A stretch of DNA of 62,893 bases from Cyanobium sp. (GCA_007135755.1 SLIG01000060.1:1-62893); one strand, 5' to 3'. Shown: positions 48,502 through 58,912, counted from the stretch's first letter. The notes: generated by a model from the letters alone, not told the origin. Made by a program: numbers and translations.

Positions 48502-48969
48502 CTACTGACCGATCAGGCCGTTGAGGGGACCGATGAGGCCGCTGATCGCCGAGCTGGCGGCGCCCCTCGCCGGGGTGCCGCCCTCGAAGGTGCTGATCAC
48601 GGTGTTGGCCGCCGACTCGATCCCGGGCCACTTGTCCCCGGCCAGGGGGCGGATCACCGGGGCGGAGCGCTCCCAGAGCGACTTGAAGCCATCCATGGTG
48701 ACCGCGGCGGTTTCGAGATTGCCGTCCTCCACCTGGGCCTGGCCTTTCTTGAGCAGATCGAGGACGGGATTGACAGCCGCGGTCAGGGCGGCCTGGCCGG
48801 TGGCCGTGGCGGCGTCCTGGGCGGCATCGCCCACCCCGGTGGCGGCATCGTCCATGGTCTGCTTGGCCTGCTGGCAGCCACTGAGGGTGAGGCCACCGGC
48901 CACCGTCAGGGCCATGGCGGCGCCCAGAAAGCGGCTGCTGGGCCAGCGGCGGGGGTGTTGTGCAGCCAT
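48502..48969 (-). CDS. Hypothetical lipoprotein
   Basis: A 155-residue protein from MAAQHPRRWPSSRF. The signal peptide ends in the lipobox GLTLSGC (Cys near 32). The mature part is helical and Ala-rich (KQTMDDAATGVGDAAQDAATATGQ), then VLDLLKKGQAQVEDGNLETAAVTMDGFKSLWERSAP (split region, ~68-103), and ends GLIGPLNGLIGQ. The helical repeats resemble envelope stress lipoproteins, but no family is assigned. It lies 76 bp downstream of the clc gene on the same strand. Confidence 0.65.
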   Translation of the reverse strand: MAAQHPRRWPSSRFLGAAMALTVAGGLTLSGCQQAKQTMDDAATGVGDAAQDAATATGQAALTAAVNPVLDLLKKGQAQVEDGNLETAAVTMDGFKSLWERSAPVIRPLAGDKWPGIESAANTVISTFEGGTPARGAASSAISGLIGPLNGLIGQ

Positions 48970-49045
48970 GGGTGTGCTCCGTGGTTTCACGTAAACCGTA
49001 GCTCTGGACACAAGAGCTGCCCATGGCCGCGGCTTGCCCGCCCCT

Positions 49046-50518
49046 TCAGGCCTGACCCTTCGCGGGGCCCGCGCCAGCGACACCGGCATTCCCCAGCCGC
49101 GGCCGCAGCGGCACCGAGCTGGGCGCCGGATCGGGTGTGGGGGCTGCGCCGGCCCAGCCCTGGTGGCCGGGGGGTGCCAGCTGGATCAGCCGCTCGAACA
49201 GCGACTCGGTGGCCAGCAGCCGCGCCACCAGGAAACTTCCCAGGCAGGCGCTCAGCACCGGCTTGAGCAGCAGCCACTGCTTGCTGAGGGCGAACACCAG
49301 AAACAGGGCCGTGATCGGTGTGCGGGCGGTGGCGGTGAGAAAGGCCCCCATACCGGCGAACACAGCCGTGTTGGGGGCCTGGATGCCCACCAGCTCCACC
49401 AGCTGCACCGCCACCAGGCCGAGGGCGCCGCCCAGGCTGAGCATGGGCGCGAACAGTCCCCCCGGCGCCCCCACCGCCGCGGCCAGGGCGGTGGTGACGA
49501 ACAGCACCACGGTGACGCTGATGGCCATGGCCACGTCCACCTCGCCGCTGGCCACCGCCAGACGCACGCCGGCGTTGTTCACGAAGATCTCGGGCAGGAA
49601 GGCATCCACCCCCCCCAGCAGGGCGCCGGCCACAGCCAGCTTCAGGGCCAGGGAACTGCGCCAGCGGTTGCTGAGTCGCTGCAGGCTGAGCAGAAAGCGG
49701 CAGTAGGCCTCTCCCGCCACGGCCACCAGCCCGCCCAGGCCGAACAGCAGCAGCAGATCGATCGGCAGCACCTGCACGTACACGTACACCGCGCGCTTGA
49801 GCTGCAGTTCGCCGCTCACGATCAGACTGGTGCTGTCCACCCCCAGGCCGGCCAGCCCCAGCAGATCGGCCCAGATGTCGGTCAAGAAGGTGAGCGTGAG
49901 CACGATCAGCATCACCACCGGCCGGCCCCCGCGCAGCAGCGCCTCCAGGGTGTAGAAGAAACCGGCGATCGGAGCGCTGAACACGGCCGTGATGCCGGCG
50001 CCGCCGCCGGCGGCCACCAGCAGGCGCACGAACGGCCGCGGCGCCTGCAGCAGCCGGCCCAGGCTCCAGCCCATGGAGCTTCCCATCTGGATGGCGGGGC
50101 CGGAGGGGCCGAGGGGGAAGCCGCTGCCGATGGCCAGGATGCCGGCCACCAGCTTCACCACGGCGATGCGCAGGCCGATCGGCACGCCCCGTTTGCGCAG
50201 AAACAGCATCACCTGGGTGATGCCGGCCCCCGAGGCCGCCGGGGCAAGGGTCTGGATCAGCAGGCCGGCCAGGAGGCCGCCGCCGGCGCCGATGGCGGGG
50301 AGCACCAGCCAGTCCGCAGCATGCTCGATGCTGCGGATGCGCCAGCTGCCCAGGGCGTCGATACCGAGGGTGAACAGCAGCACGGTGGTGGCCACCGCCA
50401 GACCCGTGAGGGCCAGGCCCAGCACCACGCCCACGCCGCGCTGCTGGAGCAGCTGGCGGATGGCCCGCAGCTGCAGCCATTCGTCGTGTCTGCCGGTGAC
50501 GCTGGCCTTGCTGACCAC
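49046..50518 (-). CDS. CLC-family chloride channel
   Basis: A 490-residue membrane protein (GTG start) with the CLC selectivity motifs. ASGAGITQV replaces GSGIP. GPSGPAIQMGSSMG stands at the GREGP site, so the gating Glu is Ser139. GAPGGLFAPMLSLGGALG is the third motif. The internal proton-path Glu also appears to be Ala (FFYTLEALL), and the anion-coordinating Tyr appears to be Trp (SKQWLLL). Loss of both glutamates suggests an uncoupled anion channel rather than a proton exchanger. The C-terminal Pro/Ala-rich tail has no CBS domains. It follows acnB by 7 bp. Confidence 0.88.
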   Translation of the reverse strand: MVSKASVTGRHDEWLQLRAIRQLLQQRGVGVVLGLALTGLAVATTVLLFTLGIDALGSWRIRSIEHAADWLVLPAIGAGGGLLAGLLIQTLAPAASGAGITQVMLFLRKRGVPIGLRIAVVKLVAGILAIGSGFPLGPSGPAIQMGSSMGWSLGRLLQAPRPFVRLLVAAGGGAGITAVFSAPIAGFFYTLEALLRGGRPVVMLIVLTLTFLTDIWADLLGLAGLGVDSTSLIVSGELQLKRAVYVYVQVLPIDLLLLFGLGGLVAVAGEAYCRFLLSLQRLSNRWRSSLALKLAVAGALLGGVDAFLPEIFVNNAGVRLAVASGEVDVAMAISVTVVLFVTTALAAAVGAPGGLFAPMLSLGGALGLVAVQLVELVGIQAPNTAVFAGMGAFLTATARTPITALFLVFALSKQWLLLKPVLSACLGSFLVARLLATESLFERLIQLAPPGHQGWAGAAPTPDPAPSSVPLRPRLGNAGVAGAGPAKGQA

Positions 50519-50525
50519 CCCGGGC

Positions 50526-53144
50526 TCAGCTCACCTCCGCCAGCATCCGGGCCTCATCCTCGCTGCTCAGCACCCGGCCGCTGTCCTCGAAGCCCTCGAT
50601 CTGGTCGAAGTTGAGGTAGCGGTAGAGCTCGTCGCCGTAGGGATCGATCTTCTCGGCGGCGATGGCCAGATACTCCTGCTGGCTGGGGATGCGGCCCAGC
50701 TGGGCGCACACCGCCGCCAGCTCGGCGCTGCCCAGGTACACCTGGGCGCCGTTGCCGAGGCGGTTGTTGAAGTTGCGGGTGCTGGTGGAGAACACGGTGG
50801 TGTTGTCCTCCACCCGGGCCTGGTTGCCCATGCACAGCGAGCAGCCGGGCATCTCCATGCGGGCGCCGGTGGCCTCGAAGATGGCGTAGTAGCCCTCCTC
50901 CTTGAGCTTCTCCTCGTCCATGCGGGTGGGCGGACACACCCACAGGCGTGCGGCGTTCTCGCCCTGGCCCTTGAGCACGTTGGCGGCGGCCCGGTAGTGA
51001 CCGATGTTGGTCATGCAGGAGCCGATGAACACCTCATCGATGCGGTCGCCGGCCACCTCGCTCAGCGTTTTCACGTTGTCGGGGTCGTTGGGGCAGGCCA
51101 GGATCGGCTCGCGGATCTCATCGAGGTTGATCTCGATGGTCTCGGCGTACGCGGCGTCGGCGTCGGCCTCCATCAGCTGCGGGTCGGCCAGCCAGGCCTC
51201 CATCGCCTGGATGCGCCGCGCCAGGGTGCGGGCATCGCCGTAGCCGCGGGCGATCATGTTCTTGAGCAGGGCCACGTTGCTGCGCAGGTATTCGCTCACC
51301 GTGTCCACGCTGAGCTTGATCGTGCAGCCGGCACAGGAGCGTTCGGCGGTGGCGTCGGTGAGCTCGAAGGCCTGCTCCAGCTTGAGATCGGGCAGCCCCT
51401 CGATCTCCATGATGCGGCCGTTGAACACGTTCTTCTTGCCCTCCTTGGCCACCGTGAGCAGGCCCTTCTGGATCGCCACCCAGGGAATGGCGTTGACCAC
51501 ATCGCGCAGGGTCACGCCCGGCTGCAGGGAGCCGGAGAACTTCACCAGCACCGACTCGGGCATGTCCAGCGGCATGGCGCCGATGGCGGCGGCGAAGGCC
51601 ACCAGCCCCGAGCCGCCCGGGAAGGAGATGCCCAGGGGGAAGCGGGTGTGGCTGTCGCCGCCGGTGCCCACCGTGTCGGGCAGCAGCATGCGGTTGAGCC
51701 AGCTGTGGATGATGCCGTCGCCGGGGCGCAGGGCCACGCCGCCGCGCGAGGCCATGAAATCAGGCAGCTCGGCGTGGGTCTTGAGGTCGACAGGCTTGGG
51801 GTAGGCGGCGGTGTGGCAGAAGCTCTGCATCACCAGATCGGCCGAGAAGCCCAGGCAGGCCAGCTCCTTCATCTCATCGCGGGTCATCGGCCCGGTGGTG
51901 TCCTGGGAGCCCACGGTGGTCATCAGCGGCTCGCAGCTGGTGCCGGGGCGCACGCCCGCCAGGCCGCAGGCCTTGCCCACCATCTTCTGGGCCAGGGTGT
52001 AGCCCTTGCCGGTGTCGGCCGGCGGGGTGGGGCGGATGAACAGCTCCGAGGAGGGCAGGCCCAGCTGGGCGCGCACTTTGTCTGTCAGGGCGCGGCCGAT
52101 CAGCAGCGGGATGCGGCCGCCGGCGCGCACCTCATCGGCGATGGTGCTCGGCTTGAGCTCGAAGCGGGCCACGATCTCACCGGCGTTCGGCTCGCCGGCG
52201 GCGCGCTCGATGGTGCCGGCCTGGGGGCGGATCGTGATCACATCGCCGCTGCTCAGGGCGCTGACGTCGCACTCGATCGGCAGGGCGCCGGAATCCTCGG
52301 CCGTGTTGAAGAAGATCGGCGCGATCTTGCCCCCCAGGAGCACGCCGCCACTGCGCTTGTTGGGCACGTGGGGGATGTCGGTGCCGATGTGCCAGAGCAC
52401 CGAGTTGATGGCGGATTTGCGCGAGCTGCCGGTGCCCACCACATCGCCCACGTAGGCCAGCGGGTGGCCCTTGCCCTTGAGCTCGGCGATCAGCTCCAGC
52501 CCGCCCGGCATGCGGGTTTCCAGCATCGCCATCGCATGCAGGGGGATGTCGGGCCGGGTGGTGGCGTGGGTGGCGGGGGAGAGGTCGTCGGTGTTGGTCT
52601 CCCCCTCCACCTTGAACACCGTGACGGTGATGGCCTCGGCCATCTCCGGCCGGGCGGTGAACCACTCGCCCGCAGCCCAGCTGTCCACCACCCGCCGGGC
52701 CCAGGGGTTGGACTCCGCCAGCTCGAGCACGTCGTGGTAGGCGTCGTACACCAGAACGGTGCGGCTGAGCCCGGTGGCGGCCGCCTCGGCAATGGCGGCG
52801 TCGGCGCTGCCGAGCAGCTCGATCAGCGCGCCCACGTTGTAGCCGCCGATCATGGTGGCCAGCAGCCGCACCGCCTCCAGGCCGCTCACCAGGGGGCTGG
52901 TGGCCTCCCCCTTGGCCACCGCCAGCAGCCAGCTGGCCTTCACGTAGGCCGCCTCATCCACCCCGGGGGGGATGCGCTCGCTCAGCAGGTGCTTGAGAAC
53001 GGCCTCCTCGCCGGCCGGGGGTGCCGCCAGCAGCTCGGTGAGGTCGGCGGTCTGCCCGGCGGTGAGCGGCAGGGGCGGCACGCCCAGGGCCTCCCGTTCG
53101 GCGGCGGCGGCGCGGTAGTCGGCGAGAAAGGTGGTGGCGCTCAT
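50526..53144 (-). CDS. acnB: Aconitate hydratase B
   Basis: An 872-residue AcnB-type aconitase from [13 protein letters not shown]. The N-terminal HEAT-like and swivel domains come first, as in AcnB and unlike AcnA. 4Fe-4S cysteines are visible in ACAGC-type and [12 protein letters not shown] motifs, with [13 protein letters not shown] nearby and [11 protein letters not shown] for substrate binding. It interconverts citrate and isocitrate and may also hydrate 2-methylisocitrate. The start matches other AcnB proteins. The clc gene follows 7 bp downstream. Confidence 0.96.
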   Translation of the reverse strand: MSATTFLADYRAAAAEREALGVPPLPLTAGQTADLTELLAAPPAGEEAVLKHLLSERIPPGVDEAAYVKASWLLAVAKGEATSPLVSGLEAVRLLATMIGGYNVGALIELLGSADAAIAEAAATGLSRTVLVYDAYHDVLELAESNPWARRVVDSWAAGEWFTARPEMAEAITVTVFKVEGETNTDDLSPATHATTRPDIPLHAMAMLETRMPGGLELIAELKGKGHPLAYVGDVVGTGSSRKSAINSVLWHIGTDIPHVPNKRSGGVLLGGKIAPIFFNTAEDSGALPIECDVSALSSGDVITIRPQAGTIERAAGEPNAGEIVARFELKPSTIADEVRAGGRIPLLIGRALTDKVRAQLGLPSSELFIRPTPPADTGKGYTLAQKMVGKACGLAGVRPGTSCEPLMTTVGSQDTTGPMTRDEMKELACLGFSADLVMQSFCHTAAYPKPVDLKTHAELPDFMASRGGVALRPGDGIIHSWLNRMLLPDTVGTGGDSHTRFPLGISFPGGSGLVAFAAAIGAMPLDMPESVLVKFSGSLQPGVTLRDVVNAIPWVAIQKGLLTVAKEGKKNVFNGRIMEIEGLPDLKLEQAFELTDATAERSCAGCTIKLSVDTVSEYLRSNVALLKNMIARGYGDARTLARRIQAMEAWLADPQLMEADADAAYAETIEINLDEIREPILACPNDPDNVKTLSEVAGDRIDEVFIGSCMTNIGHYRAAANVLKGQGENAARLWVCPPTRMDEEKLKEEGYYAIFEATGARMEMPGCSLCMGNQARVEDNTTVFSTSTRNFNNRLGNGAQVYLGSAELAAVCAQLGRIPSQQEYLAIAAEKIDPYGDELYRYLNFDQIEGFEDSGRVLSSEDEARMLAEVS

Positions 53145-53269
53145 CGCGGATCGTTGCACGTTGCCCCCATTGTTCTTGGCCGGGGCCCAGGTTGTTGGTG
53201 ACGGTCGCTGCCGTCTCCCTCCCTAGGCTGGTGGGCTGAGCGCGGCACCCCCCCGGCAGCCTGTTTCCC

Positions 53270-54403
53270 ATGCACGCCTCCACCCACGCCATCACCAGCG
53301 ATCTCCATGTGGTGGAGACCAGGCCGCTGGTGCCGCCGGCGGTGCTGCACCGCGACCTGCCCCTCAGCGACAACGCCGCCGCCACCGTGCAGCAGGCCCG
53401 CCTGCGCATCCAGGACATCCTCCACGGCCGTGACGAACGCCTGCTGGTGATCGTGGGCCCCTGCTCGGTGCACGACGTGGCAGCGGCCAAGGAGTATGCC
53501 GGCTTCATCGCCGAGGCCCGCCGGCGCCACGCCGCTGAACTGGAGGTGGTGATGCGGGTGTACTTCGAGAAGCCGCGCACCACCGTGGGCTGGAAGGGCC
53601 TGATCAACGACCCCCACCTCGACGGCAGCTACGACATCAACACCGGCCTGCGGCTGGCCCGCTCGCTGCTCCTGCACGTGGCCGATCTGGGCCTGCCGGC
53701 GGCCACCGAGCTGCTCGATCCGGTGGTGCCTCAGTACATCGCCGACCTGATCAGCTGGACCGCCATCGGCGCCCGCACCACCGAGAGCCAGACCCACAGG
53801 GAGATGGCCTCGGGCCTGTCGATGCCGATCGGCTTCAAGAACGGCACCGACGGCAGCATCGCCACGGCCGTGAACGCCGTGGAGGCCGCGGCCCGGACCC
53901 ACCATTTCCTGGGCATCAACAGCGAGGGCCATGCCTCGATCGTGACCACCACCGGCAACCCCGATGGCCATCTGGTGCTGCGGGGCGGCAAGCACGGCAC
54001 CAACTACCACCCGGAGGCGATCGAGGAGGCCGCGGCGGCGCTGGAGAAGGCGGGCTTGCCCTGCCGGCTGATGGTGGACTGCAGCCATGGCAATTCCAAC
54101 AAGGACTACCGCCGCCAGGCGGAGGTGGCCGAGCAGGTGGCCGCCCAGGTGCGAGCCGGCTCGCGCCACGTGATGGGGGTGATGCTCGAGAGCCATCTGG
54201 TGGCGGGCAACCAGAAGCTCGCCGCCGACCTCAGCCAGCTCGCCTACGGCCAGAGCATCACCGATGCCTGCATCGACCTCGACACCACCGCCGCGGTGCT
54301 GGCGGGCCTGGCCGCGGCGGTGCGCGCCACGGCGGAGCTGGCCCCTGTGCCCCAGGGGGTTGAGCCGGCTTTGGCTACCTCAACTGGCACTCGTGTGCCG
54401 TGA
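53270..54403 (+). CDS. aroG: 3-deoxy-7-phosphoheptulonate synthase (DAHP synthase, type I)
   Basis: A 377-residue type I DAHP synthase. LLVIVGPCSVHD binds PEP. RVYFEKPRTTVGWKGLINDP, GLPAATELLDPVVPQYI, IGARTTESQTHREMASGLSMPIGFKNGTDG (split) and MVDCSHGNSNKDY form the TIM barrel and metal site (Cys, His, Glu, Asp). It condenses PEP and erythrose-4-phosphate to start the shikimate pathway, while aroE lies 12 kb away. Whether it is Phe-, Tyr- or Trp-inhibited cannot be read with confidence. Divergent from acnB. Confidence 0.95.
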   Translation: MHASTHAITSDLHVVETRPLVPPAVLHRDLPLSDNAAATVQQARLRIQDILHGRDERLLVIVGPCSVHDVAAAKEYAGFIAEARRRHAAELEVVMRVYFEKPRTTVGWKGLINDPHLDGSYDINTGLRLARSLLLHVADLGLPAATELLDPVVPQYIADLISWTAIGARTTESQTHREMASGLSMPIGFKNGTDGSIATAVNAVEAAARTHHFLGINSEGHASIVTTTGNPDGHLVLRGGKHGTNYHPEAIEEAAAALEKAGLPCRLMVDCSHGNSNKDYRRQAEVAEQVAAQVRAGSRHVMGVMLESHLVAGNQKLAADLSQLAYGQSITDACIDLDTTAAVLAGLAAAVRATAELAPVPQGVEPALATSTGTRVP

Positions 54404-54508
54404 GTGCCAATCATCGACGGCTGCAACATCCTGCAACGAACTGTTCTTCCTGAACAGCTTTCTTGCGCTGAGCCCATAGCGTCATCACCCATCAATCCGA
54501 GGTGCGTG

Positions 54509-54838
54509 ATGAGCTACCTGCTGCAGTTCTGCGGGCTCTCGGATCCCTTGCAGGTGTTCTACCTCGAGCAGAGCGAGGGCCCGGGCCCGGCCTTTGCCGG
54601 CTTCCGTCCGGTGCAGCTCGACCAGCTGCTGGGCTGGGCCCAGGCCATCGGCCGCCAGCGGCACTGGGATCTGGATGTGATCCACCAGGCGGTGATGGAG
54701 GCCTGGCTGGAGCGTGCCGACGTGATCCGCCAGTGGCAGCTGCGGCTGCGCCACGAACCCCACGACCGGCTGCTGGTGGCGGGTCTGGGCACCGCCCACG
54801 ACTGGGAGCGGCGTTGCGAGCAGCTGCTGCGGGCCTGA
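54509..54838 (+). CDS. Hypothetical small protein
   Basis: A 109-residue protein from the ATG at 54509 (MSYLLQFCGLSDPL). Helical and charged, with a Trp/Arg-rich centre (WAQAIGRQRHWDLDVIHQAVMEAWLERADVIRQW, ~45-78) and HDWERRCEQLLRA at the end. No signal peptide or membrane segment. No family recognised. It follows aroG by 105 bp and abuts the convergent VTE5-like kinase gene. Confidence 0.6.
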   Translation: MSYLLQFCGLSDPLQVFYLEQSEGPGPAFAGFRPVQLDQLLGWAQAIGRQRHWDLDVIHQAVMEAWLERADVIRQWQLRLRHEPHDRLLVAGLGTAHDWERRCEQLLRA

Positions 54839-54839
54839 C

Positions 54840-55544
54840 TCAGCTGAGCTGCTGCCACAGCCAGGCCACTCCCAGGGGCACGCTGAGGTTGTCGATGCCG
54901 CCGATGGCCACTTGCTCCAGCAGGGTGGCGCTGGCGGCGATGGCCAGCAGCGCCGGCCAGGGGGGAGCGGCCTGCTCCAGGCCCAGCGCCATCAGGGCCA
55001 GGCGCAGCAGCACCAGCACCAGCAGGCTGGCGCCGGCCATCACGGCCGTGCCCACCAGGGAACGGCGCTGGCCCAGCACCTGCCAGCTGGGGCTGGCCAG
55101 CAGCGGACCCAGCAGCCCGGCGAGGCCATCGCCGAGGGCCATCACCAGCACACCGGCCGCCACCGGTGCCGGCTGCTGGGGCCAGTACTGCCAGAGCAGC
55201 AGGGTGATCGAGGCGCCGTAGGCCACGGTGCCGTAGCTGGCGCGGCCCACGTCCTCCACCGCCGGCAGCAGGCGCAGGCGGTGGTTGAGGGCGGCCACCA
55301 CCGTGATCGCGGCGGCGGCCGGCAGGGCAATCAGGCGGTGGATGCCGGTGGCCCAGGCGATGGGCACCACGGCACCGCTGCCGATGTGCACCAGCTTGCG
55401 GCTCCATTCCCGCCGGGCCGGGCTGGCGGCGCCGTTCCAGCGTCGCCGCACAGCCACCGCCGTGGCGGCCAGCAGGGCCAGCCAGCCGGCCACCGCCGCC
55501 ACCCCGATGACCTGGCGGGGCCAGTCCAGTTCTGGCCCTGTCAA
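54840..55544 (-). CDS. VTE5-like polyprenol/phytol kinase
   Basis: A 234-residue membrane protein (TTG start, uncertain) with about 6 helices. Family features are REWSRKLVHIGSGAVVPIAW, ALNHRLRLLPAVEDVGRASYGTVAYG, VMALGDGLAGLLGPL and the QRRSLVGTAVM loop. This fits the phytol / dolichol kinase family (VTE5-type), which phosphorylates phytol with CTP for tocopherol or chlorophyll-phytol recycling. The exact prenol substrate is inferred. It is 19 bp downstream of the group 2 sigma gene. Confidence 0.78.
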   Translation of the reverse strand: MTGPELDWPRQVIGVAAVAGWLALLAATAVAVRRRWNGAASPARREWSRKLVHIGSGAVVPIAWATGIHRLIALPAAAAITVVAALNHRLRLLPAVEDVGRASYGTVAYGASITLLLWQYWPQQPAPVAAGVLVMALGDGLAGLLGPLLASPSWQVLGQRRSLVGTAVMAGASLLVLVLLRLALMALGLEQAAPPWPALLAIAASATLLEQVAIGGIDNLSVPLGVAWLWQQLS

Positions 55545-55563
55545 CGCCGCAACCAGAAGCCCG

Positions 55564-56550
55564 TCAGGCGGCTTTGTGAACGTTACTGAGCAGCCGCAGC
55601 TTCATGATCGCCTTGGCCTCCAGCTGCCGCACCCGCTCCCGCGACACGTTGATCAGGCGGCCGATCTCGGCCAGGGTGAGGGGCTCGCTGCCCTCGAGGC
55701 CGAAGCGCAGCTTGATGATCGTCTGCTCGCGCTCGTTGAGCTGGGACAGCCAGGCCCCCAGGTGCTCCTTCTGCAGATGGCGATCCATCGCATCGAAATG
55801 CTGGTTGCTCTCGGGGTCGGCGATCAGTTCCCCCAGGGTGCTGCGGTCCTCATCGCCGCGGGCATGGGCGTCGAGGGAGGCGCAGGGGGCGCTCTGGGCG
55901 ATCAGGTCCTCCAGTTCCCCAGGCTTCATGCCCAGGGCGTGGGCCAGCTCCAGGCGGTTGGGCTGGCGGCCGAGACGGTGGGAGAGCTCCCGGCTCACCC
56001 GGCGCATCTTCGAGAGCTTCTCGCTCACGTGGATCGGCAGGCGGATGGTGCGGGCGCTGTTGTCGATCGCCCGGGTCATGCCCTGGCGGATCCACCAGTA
56101 GGCGTAGGTGGAGAACTTGTAGCCCATGGCCGGATCGAACTTGTCCACCGCCCGCTCCAGGCCGATGGCGCCCTCCTGAACCAGATCCAGCAGTTCCAGG
56201 CCCTGGTGCTGGTATTTCTTGGCCACGCTCACCACCAGCCGCAGGTTGGCGGACATCATCCGCTCGCGGGCCCGCTGGGCCATGCGCACCTGGCGGCGCT
56301 GCTGGGGGTTGAGCTGCTCTGCCGGCTGCTGCAGGAGGCGCTTGCCGGCCTGCACGTGGTGGGCCAGCTCGATTTCCTCGGCGGGGGTGAGCAGAGGCAC
56401 GCGGCCGATGTTGCTCAGATACCAGCCGATGGAATCGGCATTGATGCGGGTGCCCCCGCCCGTTTTGCCAGAGCTTGATCTGGTTGTTGCGGACCGTTTC
56501 ACGGCGCTATTGGTAGAAACGCCGGAAGCGGATTGCTCAGGCGTCCCCAC
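55564..56550 (-). CDS. RpoD-like group 2 sigma factor
   Basis: About 328 residues. The GTG at 56550 is preferred because GGGAGG lies about 7 nt upstream; an in-frame TTG at 56571 is the outer alternative. It has a Ser/Thr-rich N-terminus, region 1.2 NIGRVPLLTPAEEIELAHHV, region 2 LLDLVQEGAIGLERAVDKFDPAMGYKFSTYAYWWIRQGM (split), region 3, and region 4 LTLAEIGRLINVSRERVRQLEAKAIMKLR. It lacks the long region 1.1 of a principal sigma. It is closer to the canonical sequence than the sigma factor at 7492-8382. Confidence 0.9.
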   Translation of the reverse strand: MGTPEQSASGVSTNSAVKRSATTRSSSGKTGGGTRINADSIGWYLSNIGRVPLLTPAEEIELAHHVQAGKRLLQQPAEQLNPQQRRQVRMAQRARERMMSANLRLVVSVAKKYQHQGLELLDLVQEGAIGLERAVDKFDPAMGYKFSTYAYWWIRQGMTRAIDNSARTIRLPIHVSEKLSKMRRVSRELSHRLGRQPNRLELAHALGMKPGELEDLIAQSAPCASLDAHARGDEDRSTLGELIADPESNQHFDAMDRHLQKEHLGAWLSQLNEREQTIIKLRFGLEGSEPLTLAEIGRLINVSRERVRQLEAKAIMKLRLLSNVHKAA

Positions 56551-56730
56551 ACCCTTGCCTCCCGAAATCAATTGTGCGCGGAATGTAGCACCTGCACGAT
56601 GGCTTGGGGGCCGAATCTTGAACGGTTTGCGGATCGGCGACCCTCGGTGATTGGCCAGCGCCAGCTATGTGGTGCGAAAGGGACAACGATTTGGTGTCAA
56701 CCGATGCCAACCGCCGTTGCCGTCGCTCCC

Positions 56731-58869
56731 TCAGCGGGCCTCCACCAGTCCCCCGCGCCAGCGGGCCATCAGCTCCTGCTGCACCAGCTGGTCCTCGCCC
56801 TCCGGCTGTCGCTGGCTGAACTGGCCGTCCGGACCCATGTGCCAGGCGCCGGTGTCGCTGAAGTACACGTCCAGCAGCCCTTCGAGCTGCTGGCGCAGCA
56901 CCGGATCCTCGATCGGAGCCACCGCCTCCACCCGGCGGTCGAGGTTGCGCGGCATCCAGTCGGCGCTGCCGATGTACACCTCAGGCTCGCCGGCGTTGCC
57001 GAACCAGAACAGCCGGGAGTGCTCCAGGAAGCGTCCGATCACGCTGACGACGCGGATGTGGTCGCTGATGCCCTCCAGGCCCGGCCGCAGGCAGCACATG
57101 CCCCGCACCAGCAGGTCGATCTGCACACCGGCCTGGGAGGCCTGATAGAGCAGGGCGATGATGCCCGGATCCACCAGGGCGTTCATCTTGGCCCGGATGT
57201 GGCCGCCGCGGCCGGCCTGGGCGTGCTCGATCTCCCGGCGGATGAGATCCTCCATGCCCTTGCGCAGGGTCACCGGGGCCACCAGCAGGCGCCGGAAACT
57301 CTGCTGCTTGGAGAAGCCGGTGAGGTAGTTGAACAGTTCCACCAGATCAGCCCCGAACTCGGGCCTGGCCGTGAGCAGGCCCAGGTCGGTGTAGAGGCTG
57401 GAGGTCTTGGAGTTGTAATTGCCCGTGCCGATGTGCACGTAGCTGTTGAGCCCCCGTTTCTCGCGCCGCACCACCAGCAGGATCTTGGTGTGGGTCTTGA
57501 GACCGATCACCCCATACACCACATGCACGCCGGAACTCTCCAGCTGCCGGGCCCACTGGATGTTGTTGTCCTCATCGAAGCGGGCCTTCAGCTCCACCAG
57601 GGCCATCACCTGCTTGCCGTTCTCGGCCGCCCGGATCAACGCCGCCACCACCGGTGAATCCTTGGAGGTGCGGTAGAGGGTCATCTTGATCGCCAGCACC
57701 GCGGGGTCGTCGGCGGCCTGGTTGAGGAACTCCTCCACCGAGGCGGCGAACAGGTCGTAGGGGTGCTGCAGCAGCACATCGCCGCGGCGGATCACCGAGA
57801 AGATGCTCTCGAACTCCTCCTCCTTGATCGAGCCGTCCTGCAGCTGGCTCTTCTGGGTGCGGGCCAGGGCGGGCGGGGTGCGGCCCTTGAACGACGGGTC
57901 CTTGAGCCTGGGCAGGGGCACGCCCATCAGGCCCATGAGGTCGTCGAGGCCGAGGGGGCCGTTGACGCGGTAGACGTCCTCGGCCTCCACGTTCGCCCCC
58001 TCCATCAGCAGCTGCAGCACCGCTTCCGGCATCTCATCGGTGACCTCCAGGCGCACCACCTCGCCGCCGCGGCGGCGCTTGCGCAGGCCCGCCTCCAGGG
58101 CCTCCATCAGGTCGTCGGCCTCCAGATCCCGCAGCTCCAGGTCGGCGTCGCGGGTGACGCGGAAGAAGTAGTGGCCCTCCACGCTCATGCCGGGAAACAG
58201 CAGCTGCAGGTTGAAGGCCACCACCTGCTCCAGGGGCACCGCGGTGAACACGGGCTCGGGGGAGCGGCCGCTGAGCTCGGCAGGGATGGGCACGAACCGG
58301 GGCAGGATCTTCTGGGGCACCTTCACCCGGGCGAACTGCTGCCGGCCGCTGTCGGGATCGCGCACCAGCACCGCCACGTTGAGGCTGAGGTTGCTGATGT
58401 ACGGGAACGGGTGCGAGGGATCCACGGCCAGCGGGGTGAGCACCGGGAACACGGCGTTGCGGAAGTAGTCGTCCGCCCAGCCGCGCTGCTCCTGGTTGAG
58501 GTTGGCGTAATCCACCAGGTGCACACCCTGTTCGGCCAGCTGGCCCTTGAGGGAGTGGCGGTAGTGCTGCTGCTGAAGATCCAGCAGAGGGCGCAGCTTG
58601 CGCTGGATGGCCTGCAGCTGCTGCTGGGGCGTGAGGCCGTCGTCGCTGAGAGCGGTGACGCCGGCCTCCAGCTGGCTCTTGAGGGAGGCCACCCTCACCA
58701 TGAAGAACTCGTCGAGGTTGTTGCTGAAGATGGCGCTGAACTTGGCCTGCTCCAGCAGCGGCGTGTGCTCGTCGAGCGCCTGGGCCAGCACCCGGTAGTT
58801 GAAGTCGATCCAACTCAGCTCCCGGTTGATGTAGAGCTCGGGGGAGACCTTGGGCGCTGCTTTGCTCAT
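56731..58869 (-). CDS. ppk: Polyphosphate kinase 1
   Basis: A 712-residue PPK1 from MSKAAPKVSPELYINRELSWIDFNYRVL. It makes polyphosphate from ATP by autophosphorylation of a His; the catalytic His460 is in VIGLKTHTKILLV. The PLD-like HKD-type second site SYVHIGTGNYNSKTSSLYTDLG follows, as does the ADWMPRNLDRRVEAVAPI end. All four domains are present. The ORF upstream of the chosen start is not conserved. It lies 44 bp after the MFS gene stop on the same strand. Confidence 0.96.
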   Translation of the reverse strand: MSKAAPKVSPELYINRELSWIDFNYRVLAQALDEHTPLLEQAKFSAIFSNNLDEFFMVRVASLKSQLEAGVTALSDDGLTPQQQLQAIQRKLRPLLDLQQQHYRHSLKGQLAEQGVHLVDYANLNQEQRGWADDYFRNAVFPVLTPLAVDPSHPFPYISNLSLNVAVLVRDPDSGRQQFARVKVPQKILPRFVPIPAELSGRSPEPVFTAVPLEQVVAFNLQLLFPGMSVEGHYFFRVTRDADLELRDLEADDLMEALEAGLRKRRRGGEVVRLEVTDEMPEAVLQLLMEGANVEAEDVYRVNGPLGLDDLMGLMGVPLPRLKDPSFKGRTPPALARTQKSQLQDGSIKEEEFESIFSVIRRGDVLLQHPYDLFAASVEEFLNQAADDPAVLAIKMTLYRTSKDSPVVAALIRAAENGKQVMALVELKARFDEDNNIQWARQLESSGVHVVYGVIGLKTHTKILLVVRREKRGLNSYVHIGTGNYNSKTSSLYTDLGLLTARPEFGADLVELFNYLTGFSKQQSFRRLLVAPVTLRKGMEDLIRREIEHAQAGRGGHIRAKMNALVDPGIIALLYQASQAGVQIDLLVRGMCCLRPGLEGISDHIRVVSVIGRFLEHSRLFWFGNAGEPEVYIGSADWMPRNLDRRVEAVAPIEDPVLRQQLEGLLDVYFSDTGAWHMGPDGQFSQRQPEGEDQLVQQELMARWRGGLVEAR

Positions 58870-58912
58870 GGTGGAACCGTAGCAATCGCGGGCCGATGGC
58901 CCAGTGCCCCGC

